A stretch of DNA of 30,650 nt from positions 1-30,650 of IMG/VR virus record IMGVR_UViG_3300029908_000109, one strand, 5' to 3'. Shown here piece by piece: positions 22,248-27,348 of the stretch. A program made the position numbers and the translations under genes. This DNA comes from a virus. Numbering within the stretch: position 1 is the first letter of the stretch; the number at the start of each line of letters is the position of its first letter. The notes beneath the pieces were generated by a model. It did no database searches, was not told the origin of the DNA, and worked only from the letters and a program-made list of their open reading frames with translations.

Positions 22248-22799
22248 TTAAATGGTCGTCTCGGAAAGATTCGAACTATCAACCTCTCCGTTCGTAGCGG
22301 AGTGCTCTGGTCCAGTTGAGCTACGAGACGTTAATTTTTTTGCATACGTATCTGTTTGACTATGGCAATTAGGACATAAAAATTGTAAGTTATCAAGACG
22401 ATTATCTCGGTTATTACCATTCTTATGATGTAACTGTATATTTAATAATTTACCATTCCAAAATGGACCTATACCACAATCTTCACATTCGTATTTTTTA
22501 ATATTTTCACTAATCAATTTATTTTTAATCGATCCATTATTTCTAGATTGATTAATTTTAAATTTAACAATATTCTTTTTCTTAGATCGAGATTTTCTTA
22601 CTAAGTCATCTTTCCAAGAATCTACAATTTTTTGAGTATGTTCTTCTGTTAACTTACGACCAGTTAAATTTTCACTAACTCTATTATTTATTTCTTTTCT
22701 TTTATTTCTAGTAGAAAAACCATTAGCACATGATCTAGAACAAAATCTTCCAGACCCATATACGCCATCATGTGGCTTACTACAATATTCACAATACAT
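22248..22799 (-). CDS. Free-standing HNH homing endonuclease overlapping tRNA-Arg
   Basis: I choose ATG 22799 (MYCEYCSKPHDGVYGSGRFC) with GGAGG five bases upstream. An N-terminal zinc finger (CEYC, FCSRSCANGF) is followed by a NUMOD3-like segment (LTGRKLTEEHTQKIVDSW), a second CxxC (YECEDCGIG) and the HNH core IQLHHKNGNNRDNRLDNLQF with LCPNCHSQTD. After TDTYAKK the frame runs on through the entire tRNA-Arg gene and stops just after its CCA, adding 28 residues of tRNA-derived tail. The start region lies in a hairpin with an embedded late promoter (22797-22843). Confidence 0.85.
   Translation of the reverse strand: MYCEYCSKPHDGVYGSGRFCSRSCANGFSTRNKRKEINNRVSENLTGRKLTEEHTQKIVDSWKDDLVRKSRSKKKNIVKFKINQSRNNGSIKNKLISENIKKYECEDCGIGPFWNGKLLNIQLHHKNGNNRDNRLDNLQFLCPNCHSQTDTYAKKLTSRSSTGPEHSATNGEVDSSNLSETTI
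22253..22330 (-). tRNA. tRNA-Arg (anticodon ACG)
   Basis: Acceptor CGTCTCG/CGAGACG with A73 and encoded CCA. D-arm GCTC/GAGC with GG in the loop. Anticodon arm CTCCG-CTACGAA-CGGAG gives ACG. T-loop TTCGAAT is canonical, with one mismatch in the T-stem. It lies entirely within the 3' end of the HNH endonuclease ORF. Confidence 0.93.
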
Positions 22800-22843
22800 T
22801 CGAACCTCCATCTTTCTTTGGAGTATTTATATAAGTTCGAATG
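22797..22843 (-). promoter_or_regulatory. RBS-masking hairpin with embedded late promoter before HNH gene
   Basis: On the minus strand CATTCGAAC (22843-22835) pairs with GTTCGAATG (22805-22797), and inside it CTCCA (22823-22819) with TGGAG (22810-22806). The 3' arms contain the GGAGG ribosome-binding site and the ATG of the HNH gene. The late promoter TATAAATA lies in the 11-base bulge between the two 5' arms, so a late transcript starts downstream of the outer 5' arm. Confidence 0.75.
22824..22831 (-). promoter_or_regulatory. T4-type late promoter TATAAATA
   Basis: Exact octamer on the minus strand, 25 bases before the HNH ATG at 22799, inside the hairpin at 22797-22843. Confidence 0.7.
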
Positions 22844-22850
22844 TTAATTC

Positions 22851-23099
22851 TTATTTAATAAAATTTGGAAAGTTTTTTGTAATAGCAGTCCAAAATTCTT
22901 TAGCAGCTTCATCAGGAGTATAATCTCCTAGATAAACTACTTTACCTTGTCTGTCAATAGCTACAACATCATTAAGAACAATTAGCCATTCACCTTTTGG
23001 TGTGTTATAAGATCGATTTCCAATAGACAAAAATAACGCAGTATGCGAATTTATACTTGACATATTTAAGTCAGACTGATATAAATTTCCAAAATTCAT
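22851..23099 (-). CDS. Hypothetical protein in tRNA cluster, 82 aa
   Basis: Starts MNFGNLYQSDLNMSSINSHT behind AAGGA; an internal Met13 is a possible start. The core WLIVLNDVVAIDRQGKVVYL looks like a small beta sheet, then a helix (DEAAKEFWTAITKNFPNF). It sits between tRNA-Ser and the HNH gene. No family recognised. Confidence 0.6.
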   Translation of the reverse strand: MNFGNLYQSDLNMSSINSHTALFLSIGNRSYNTPKGEWLIVLNDVVAIDRQGKVVYLGDYTPDEAAKEFWTAITKNFPNFIK

Positions 23100-23113
23100 T
23101 TACATTCCTTAAA

Positions 23114-23206
23114 TGGCGGAGACAGTAGGATTCGAACCTACGGGAGGCTTTTTAGGCCCCCAACGGTTTAGCAAACCGCCGCTTTCGTCCACTCAGCCAT
23201 GTCTCC
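23114..23206 (-). tRNA. tRNA-Ser (anticodon GCT)
   Basis: 93 bases with a long variable arm (GGGGGCC...GCCTCC type), acceptor GGAGACA/TGTCTCC, G73 and encoded CCA. Anticodon arm GCGGT-TTGCTAA-ACCGT gives GCT. D-loop GG and T-loop TTCGAAT are canonical. Confidence 0.93.
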
Positions 23207-23215
23207 ATTATAAAA

Positions 23216-23289
23216 TGGTACTCCGAAAAGGATTCGAACCTTTGTCTAGCGATTATCGGTCGCTTGCTCTACCATTGAGCTACCAGAGT
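23216..23289 (-). tRNA. tRNA-Ile (anticodon GAT) with C33
   Basis: Acceptor ACTCTGG/TCGGAGT with G.T pairs, A73 and encoded CCA. D-arm GCTC/GAGC with GG, T-arm AAAGG-TTCGAAT-CCTTT. Anticodon arm AGCGA-CCGATAA-TCGCT gives GAT but has C where U33 is nearly universal. Confidence 0.85.
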
Positions 23290-23290
23290 A

Positions 23291-23506
23291 TTAATTATTA
23301 ATCGTCATTACAAAATTTGTAAAGAATAATACTAAGAGTATTCCCATTATTGTTGAGACTCTTGCATAATCTGTATGATTAATGTTATCTAACGCATCGG
23401 ATAACACTAGAAATCCAAAAACATTGATAGCTATCCAACTTATAACTGTTACTAACCCTGAAATTCTTGTAAAAAACCCAACAAAAAATGCTTTTACTAA
23501 ATTCAT
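23291..23506 (-). CDS. Small two-helix membrane protein, 71 aa
   Basis: I choose ATG 23506 (MNLVKAFFVGFFTRISGLVT), six bases after GGAG; an upstream ATG at 23518 lies before that site. Two hydrophobic helices (about residues 4-36 with a basic/aromatic start, and 50-67 GILLVLFFTNFVMTI) are joined by a polar loop LSDALDNINHTDYARVS. Located between the GIY-YIG gene and tRNA-Ile. Function unknown. Confidence 0.6.
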   Translation of the reverse strand: MNLVKAFFVGFFTRISGLVTVISWIAINVFGFLVLSDALDNINHTDYARVSTIMGILLVLFFTNFVMTINN

Positions 23507-23523
23507 AATGAACTCCAAAGAAA

Positions 23524-24138
23524 TTATTTTCTACCTTTAATATATCCTTTATTTATCCACTCGTCAAGGCATTCTTTTTTTATTTTTTTACTATCTTGAC
23601 CATTTGTCACCCAACATGTTCCAAATTGTGAATTTTTGTTGCCTTGTTGATGTTGAATTTTTTCATAAGTCATTTTTCGTTTTTCGAAAACTTCTTTTGA
23701 AAGAGACTGTGAATTATTTTTAAAATAAATGTTCTTATGTATTCCGTTTTTATGAGCTTTTATTACGCTGGCTATAAGCCTATGATTCGGTACTCTTAGA
23801 TAGTCATTATTACGGTTTGCAGCAGCTTTTTTAGCATGTGCTTTATGGTCGCGATGTTTATTAATATAACCAAATCCACCTTGTCCACCAGAACAAAGAT
23901 TGTATGATACAATTTTATCTTCAATTACTAGTATCTTCTCGGCAAGATTCATCTTGTCTTCTGTATCATATATCTCTATAATTTCTTTAGTAAAATTTTG
24001 AATTCCGTATTTTTTGATAGCTCTCTTAAGCCATTTTCCCGAACCAAAATAACCATCATCAAGATTTTTAGTTTGATGCTTACCAATGTAAAATTTACCA
24101 TTGATATTATTTGTGATTTTATATATAGTGTAAAAAAT
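23524..24138 (-). CDS. Free-standing GIY-YIG homing endonuclease, ATT start
   Basis: A 204-residue endonuclease whose first ATG (23952) lies inside the conserved domain. The open frame upstream encodes the complete GIY-YIG start, TIYKITNNINGKFYIGKHQ, then GYFGSGKWLKRAIKKYG and the catalytic Glu in NLAEKILV. An in-frame stop lies further upstream and no ATG, GTG or TTG lies between, so translation must start at ATT 24138, 7 bases after a strong GGGAGG. The C-terminus has SYNLCSGGQGGFGYIN, WVTNGQDSKKIKKE and the WINKGYIKGRK ending of phage members. It inserts next to tRNA-Val and is masked by a hairpin (24147-24191). Confidence 0.85.
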   Translation of the reverse strand: MFYTIYKITNNINGKFYIGKHQTKNLDDGYFGSGKWLKRAIKKYGIQNFTKEIIEIYDTEDKMNLAEKILVIEDKIVSYNLCSGGQGGFGYINKHRDHKAHAKKAAANRNNDYLRVPNHRLIASVIKAHKNGIHKNIYFKNNSQSLSKEVFEKRKMTYEKIQHQQGNKNSQFGTCWVTNGQDSKKIKKECLDEWINKGYIKGRK

Positions 24139-24146
24139 TGCTAAAC

Positions 24147-24191
24147 CTCCCGTTCGATAAAAGTCTTATTATGCTATTTATCGAACGGGAG
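24147..24191 (-). promoter_or_regulatory. RBS-masking 15-bp hairpin before GIY-YIG gene
   Basis: Perfect 15-bp inverted repeat (CTCCCGTTCGATAAA, 24147-24161; complement 24177-24191) with a 15-base loop. The 3' arm on the minus strand ends in CGGGAG, part of the ribosome-binding site of the endonuclease. A late-promoter-like GATAAATA lies at the end of the 5' arm, so late transcripts would start in the loop and lack that arm. Confidence 0.8.
24175..24182 (-). promoter_or_regulatory. Late-promoter-like GATAAATA in hairpin 5' arm
   Basis: Minus-strand GATAAATA, one mismatch from the late consensus, spanning the end of the 5' hairpin arm and the first loop bases. An expected start 5-7 bases downstream falls in the loop. 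Confidence 0.45.
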
Positions 24192-24199
24192 TGCTTATG

Positions 24200-24272
24200 T
24201 ACTCCGTCAGTGAATCGAACACTGTCAATATCTCGGTGTAAACGAGAAGCCGTCCCATCTGGCCCACGGAGC
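24200..24272 (-). tRNA. tRNA-Val (anticodon TAC)
   Basis: Acceptor GCTCCGT/ACGGAGT (one G.T pair), A73, no encoded CCA. D-arm GCC/GGC with GGG in the loop. Anticodon arm TCTCG-TTTACAC-CGAGA gives TAC. T-arm CAGTG-TTCGATT-CACTG. First gene after the double promoter at 24286-24314. Confidence 0.9.
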
Positions 24273-24285
24273 AAATTAGAATGTG

Positions 24286-24314
24286 AATATAGCCTTATTT
24301 ATAAGGTCTGTCAA
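24286..24314 (-). promoter_or_regulatory. Early (sigma70) promoter of the tRNA island
   Basis: Minus-strand TTGACA (24314-24309), 17-base spacer, TATATT (24291-24286), 14 bases before tRNA-Val. The spacer contains the exact late promoter TATAAATA, so one site can be read early and late. Confidence 0.75.
24296..24303 (-). promoter_or_regulatory. T4-type late promoter TATAAATA inside early promoter spacer
   Basis: Exact octamer on the minus strand within a near-palindrome CCTTATAAATAAGG, between the -35 and -10 of the early promoter for the tRNA island. Confidence 0.65.
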
Positions 24315-24688
24315 TCGTTTTGTATAAAAGATGACGGAATTTTTTGAAAGGTTATGAAAACTCCAATTTTTCTTAGAGCTACAGCACATGCAAAACATGC
24401 AAGTAAAAGTCTGGCAGATGATATGTCATAAGGAACATCATAATTTTCTAAAACATCTGCTATCATTAACATGGAAATTACGATATGTAAATAGAGAGAT
24501 AACTGATTTATGACGACACCAAATGAATCTGATCTATTTTCAGTTAATGATGTCGCAAGATAGGCTCTCTGCCAGATTGAAAAAATGAAAATTGATATTG
24601 CAGAGAAAAATTCTATATAAGCCCATACATGATTTGTATATAATGGACTTAGAAGAGTATTGAATTCATTAATAAATTGTGTATTCAT
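24311..24688 (-). CDS. Membrane protein, three helices, holin-like candidate
   Basis: 125 residues, starting MNTQFINEFNTLLSPLYTNH. Three hydrophobic segments: WAYIEFFSAISIFIFSIW (about 23-40), VINQLSLYLHIVISMLMIAD (about 59-78) and ARLLLACFACAVALRKIGVF (about 91-110). It lies next to another multi-helix protein in the late block, a setting where phage lysis or spanning membrane proteins occur. No recognised family; the holin suggestion is inference. Confidence 0.6.
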   Translation of the reverse strand: MNTQFINEFNTLLSPLYTNHVWAYIEFFSAISIFIFSIWQRAYLATSLTENRSDSFGVVINQLSLYLHIVISMLMIADVLENYDVPYDISSARLLLACFACAVALRKIGVFITFQKIPSSFIQND

Positions 24689-24694
24689 AAAAAA

Positions 24695-25084
24695 TTAATC
24701 CTTCTTCTTGCCAAATTTTGACATAATAGTATCGATTGTTGATTCTATTATAGATGAAAAAGAAGTGATTTGTAGGTTTCTAATGAAAAACCAAGTTAAT
24801 TCGACGCCGAACATTGCAGCAAAGAAACTTGTAGGCAATTGAGGTAGACTTATATACTCAGCATGTACTAATTGTGATCCGAATATTCCCCATCCTAATC
24901 CTATTAAAATATGTACAATTACAACTCCAACACTATAATCCTTACCAAAACTGATAGTAAGTAATGAACCGCTAATAGACACAATCCATACACCTACAGA
25001 AGGTTCTATTGAATAAACAATAGAAGCAAAAAAATAAGTAATTACCCCAAAGATAATTTTAAGAAAAGCTATTGTTGAATCCAT
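24695..25084 (-). CDS. Membrane protein, four helices, putative holin
   Basis: 129 residues, starting MDSTIAFLKIIFGVITYFFA. Hydrophobic segments at about 5-25, 28-48 (VGVWIVSISGSLLTISFG), 52-72 (VGVVIVHILIGLGWGIFG) and 84-101 (FFAAMFGVELTWFFI), then a basic tail SKFGKKKD. Size, Gly-rich helices and charged C-terminus fit phage holins, which form inner-membrane holes for lysis. No lysozyme gene lies in the window to support this by context. Confidence 0.6.
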   Translation of the reverse strand: MDSTIAFLKIIFGVITYFFASIVYSIEPSVGVWIVSISGSLLTISFGKDYSVGVVIVHILIGLGWGIFGSQLVHAEYISLPQLPTSFFAAMFGVELTWFFIRNLQITSFSSIIESTIDTIMSKFGKKKD

Positions 25085-25097
25085 CAGGTATATATCC

Positions 25098-25313
25098 TTA
25101 AGAATTTGAATCAGTATACTTTGAAGAATTCTTATCTTTCAAAGAAATTACCTGAGGTTTTCCTCTTGCCATTATCTTCTTTTTCAGAGATAGTATAGGA
25201 TCAAAGGTATCGATAGGCCCTGTTCCTGATGTAGATGAAGATGTTCCCATAGCATTTGTAGGGGCTTCTTCTTTTAAAAATCTGTCTAAAATCTTTTTTG
25301 TAATATTATTCAT
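25098..25313 (-). CDS. Small late protein with possible capsid-targeting N-terminus, 71 aa
   Basis: Starts MNNITKKILDRFLKEEAPTN. The helix ending FLKE carries an (L/I)-x-E site like T4 gp21 prohead-protease sites. After it the protein is disordered and Ser/Gly-rich (AMGTSSSTSGTGPIDTFDP) with a basic stretch (LKKKIMARGKP). An exact late promoter (25331) and AGAGGA ribosome-binding site precede it. Inferred minor virion or head-core protein. Confidence 0.5.
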   Translation of the reverse strand: MNNITKKILDRFLKEEAPTNAMGTSSSTSGTGPIDTFDPILSLKKKIMARGKPQVISLKDKNSSKYTDSNS

Positions 25314-25330
25314 GATGTCCTCTTTTTATA

Positions 25331-25338
25331 TATTTATA
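25331..25338 (-). promoter_or_regulatory. T4-type late promoter TATAAATA
   Basis: Exact octamer on the minus strand, 18 bases upstream of the gene starting at 25313. Confidence 0.75.
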
Positions 25339-25352
25339 AAATAGAGGCATTT

Positions 25353-25760
25353 TTAATCTTTTGAATTATTATCAATCAAACGTAGTTTTTCTACTATTTT
25401 CCAATCAAGTTCTATCGAAATCGTGTCATAGTCTTTTCCATTTATAGCAAAGACTTTTTCAGGAAGTAAATTAAGATAAAGTAGGAATGGTTTGATGTGC
25501 GTGATCTGAGGATACAATTTTAAAAATATTATTCTACATAAAAATTGTGGGCCGAATACATTATTGAGAATAATAATATGATTTAAAATCAATCTTTCAA
25601 AAAGTATGTCTTTTTTTAAGTATCTCGTCAACAATTTTTTAATATATTTTATATGTTGCAAGTCAGACATAAACTCGTCCGTACTCTGACAATGTTTGTT
25701 ACGGTAATGCTTCGCACATTCAAGTAAAAAATTATCTTCTGTTAAATTTTCTAGTATCAT
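25353..25760 (-). CDS. Conserved phage protein, DUF7207-like, 135 aa
   Basis: Recognised by HYRNKHCQSTDEFMSDLQHI, KYIKKLLTRYLKKDILFERL and ILNHIIILNNVFGPQFLCRI, a sequence pattern I associate with DUF7207-type proteins shared by many T4-like phages, including cyanophages. It is all-helical with no catalytic motif. Function is unknown; genes of this type usually lie among late or packaging genes. It has its own late promoter at 25793. Confidence 0.7.
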   Translation of the reverse strand: MILENLTEDNFLLECAKHYRNKHCQSTDEFMSDLQHIKYIKKLLTRYLKKDILFERLILNHIIILNNVFGPQFLCRIIFLKLYPQITHIKPFLLYLNLLPEKVFAINGKDYDTISIELDWKIVEKLRLIDNNSKD

Positions 25761-25792
25761 TAATGTTTAAACCTACAAGTTATCTATAGATT

Positions 25793-25800
25793 TATTTATA
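25793..25800 (-). promoter_or_regulatory. T4-type late promoter TATAAATA
   Basis: Exact octamer on the minus strand, 33 bases upstream of the gene starting at 25760. Confidence 0.75.
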
Positions 25801-25807
25801 CACAATA

Positions 25808-26101
25808 TTAAAAGGATGATAATGTAATTCTTTTGATCTGATTATTAGCTACTCCAACATAGATATACGTTCCATCAGACCATATCTTACCTACAGTAGT
25901 ATTCTGAGTACTATTTGCTGGCGTAGTTATATCACCTATTACCAAATCTGTAATATTAAGTGTAGTATTTACATACAAATTGGCAATTGGAACAAGAACA
26001 GTATTTCCAGTAGTATTTGACCATACTACAACCTGATCAGTATTATCTGGTATTAGTTTTAATTGAATATTGTTTATTCTTATTGATGAATTGCCAGCCA
26101 A
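25808..26101 (-). CDS. Asn/Thr-rich putative structural protein, 97 aa
   Basis: TTG 26101 is the start behind AAAGG (MAGNSSIRINNIQLKLIPDN). It is beta-rich with VVVWSNTTGNTVLVPIANLY, GKIWSDGTYIYVGVANNQIK and an abundance of Asn-Thr pairs. The motif ANLYVNTT recurs in the protein at 26702-27310. This composition is typical of phage fibre or decoration proteins. It has an exact late promoter overlapping a terminator (26121-26159) before it. Confidence 0.55.
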   Translation of the reverse strand: MAGNSSIRINNIQLKLIPDNTDQVVVWSNTTGNTVLVPIANLYVNTTLNITDLVIGDITTPANSTQNTTVGKIWSDGTYIYVGVANNQIKRITLSSF

Positions 26102-26120
26102 TGGTTTACCTTTCTTAGAT

Positions 26121-26156
26121 AAAAAAATACTCTTGTAAATTCTTACAAGAGTATTT
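26121..26156 (-). terminator. Strong rho-independent terminator
   Basis: Perfect 14-bp stem (26125-26138 with 26143-26156; core TACTCTTGTAA) with loop ATTC, ending on the minus strand in a run of seven T. It closes the gene at 26182-26673. Confidence 0.9.
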
Positions 26157-26159
26157 ATA
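26152..26159 (-). promoter_or_regulatory. Late promoter TATAAATA overlapping terminator
   Basis: Exact octamer on the minus strand; its last five bases are the start of the terminator's 5' arm. Late RNA for the gene starting at 26101 would begin inside the stem and not form the full terminator. Confidence 0.75.
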
Positions 26160-26181
26160 TTTTAAATGAAATGATAAGGTC

Positions 26182-26673
26182 TTATCGACCAATAGCTGTA
26201 TAGGTAAATGTTGGTGTCCCGGCACTAGAAGTTACAACACCCTTTGTAGTATTTGATGAACCTGAGATAATATTTGCTTGACCTAAGACAGTAAATGAAT
26301 AACATGCTGTAGGAAATGGTACAGCAAATTGTACTGTATTTCCAGTTGTATTTGCTACACCTGTTCCCCATTGAAGAATAACGCCACCAGAAACTACTGT
26401 ATAACCATTAGCTGAAGATGAATTAACTGTAGAATTACCGTATGAATTAATAGTTGTATTTCCAAGAGAAATACCATAAGTAAATACGTTGGCGAATCTA
26501 GAAGTTGTAAGACCAATATTGTCGTTTAGATCGGCACTAGGAGCCAAAACGAAACTATTTCCTGATGTATTCTGTGAACCTAGAACCGTAACACCTAGAT
26601 TAAGTAATGAAATAGGTTGTAGAAGGTTATTTGCTGTTTGTGTATAAGTATTTGTTACGCCTGCTGTTGACAT
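26182..26673 (-). CDS. Putative tail fibre protein with gp53-like C-terminus
   Basis: 163 residues. The N-terminal part (PISLLNLGVTVLGSQNTSGN, SADLNDNIGLTTSRFANVFT) resembles repeat-type fibre shafts. The C-terminal part from about residue 88 (NGYTVVSGGVILQWGTG, VQFAVPFPTACYSFTVLGQA) matches the pattern of the phage tail-fibre gp53-like C-terminal domain, a trimeric tip that binds the host surface. It is short for a complete fibre, so it may be a fibre-tip or decoration. Late promoter at 26693, terminator after. Confidence 0.65.
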   Translation of the reverse strand: MSTAGVTNTYTQTANNLLQPISLLNLGVTVLGSQNTSGNSFVLAPSADLNDNIGLTTSRFANVFTYGISLGNTTINSYGNSTVNSSSANGYTVVSGGVILQWGTGVANTTGNTVQFAVPFPTACYSFTVLGQANIISGSSNTTKGVVTSSAGTPTFTYTAIGR

Positions 26674-26692
26674 TTAATTCTCCTTTTATTTT

Positions 26693-26700
26693 TATTTATA
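26693..26700 (-). promoter_or_regulatory. T4-type late promoter TATAAATA
   Basis: Exact octamer on the minus strand, 20 bases upstream of the gene starting at 26673, directly after the stop at 26702. Confidence 0.75.
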
Positions 26701-26701
26701 A

Positions 26702-27310
26702 TTATGAGTGATTAGGGAAAGCAGCAGTATTCTGGGAAGAATTACCAGTCATTGATCCGTAAGATACAAGAACTTCATTTTGTACTCGTCCTGCACGACC
26801 GCCTAATACAGCAGTAGCAGCAAAGTTAGAACCATTAGCTGCTCCACCAGTAGTATTAGAAATTGTTACAGCAGCGTAAGCAACATTAGGGAACAAACCA
26901 CCATTATTACTGAAGCCTGTTAATGAAATAATGCCACCAGTAGAATTTGTTGTGACTACAGCAGAACTATTTACACAACCAGCAGACCCTTTGATATGTA
27001 CGACGTCAAGATTTGAATATCCTGTACCTGTATTGCTCATCGTGATATTAATGACTGGACCCATACCAGACTTTCTTAATACCCAACCCGGAGAAGATAC
27101 ATTTTTAACATTAGCAGCTTCGGCTACAGCTAATTCGGTAGGTGTTACACCATAAATTCCAACTACAGTATTGTTTATGAAAGCACTAGGAGTAGTATTA
27201 ACATAAAGATTGGCAGTAGTATTTACTGATGAATTTGAGACATGGTTTACAAGTACTGTAAACTTTGGTGTATTTGAAACGGCTGCACCGTTAGCTCCCC
27301 ATAATGGCAT
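26702..27310 (-). CDS. Putative virion structural protein, 202 aa
   Basis: Starts MPLWGANGAAVSNTPKF, an N-terminus (M-x-LWGAN) I associate with structural proteins of T4-like phages. Beta-rich with TGTGYSNLDVVHIKGSAGCV, TTNSTGGIISLTGFSNNGG and GRAGRVQNEVLVSYGSMTG. Rich in Asn, Thr, Ser and Gly. It shares ANLYVNTT with the protein at 25808-26101. Late promoter variant at 27340. Exact virion location unknown. Confidence 0.6.
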   Translation of the reverse strand: MPLWGANGAAVSNTPKFTVLVNHVSNSSVNTTANLYVNTTPSAFINNTVVGIYGVTPTELAVAEAANVKNVSSPGWVLRKSGMGPVINITMSNTGTGYSNLDVVHIKGSAGCVNSSAVVTTNSTGGIISLTGFSNNGGLFPNVAYAAVTISNTTGGAANGSNFAATAVLGGRAGRVQNEVLVSYGSMTGNSSQNTAAFPNHS

Positions 27311-27339
27311 TTTTGTAATCCTTTTCTAATTGTTTCTAT

Positions 27340-27348
27340 TATTTATTA
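27340..27348 (-). promoter_or_regulatory. Late promoter variant TAATAAATA
   Basis: Minus-strand TAATAAATA whose TAA is the stop codon of the HicA-like gene; 30 bases upstream of the structural gene at 27310. Confidence 0.65.

Noticed and set aside
23113-23301. Plus-strand ORF of 62 codons over tRNA-Ser and tRNA-Ile
   Set aside because: It is the reverse complement of two tRNAs; such antisense-tRNA ORFs are common annotation artefacts.
24138-24347. Plus-strand ORF of 69 codons over the tRNA-Val region
   Set aside because: It runs antisense through a tRNA gene, a hairpin and promoters, has no homology-like features, and all convincing genes are on the minus strand.
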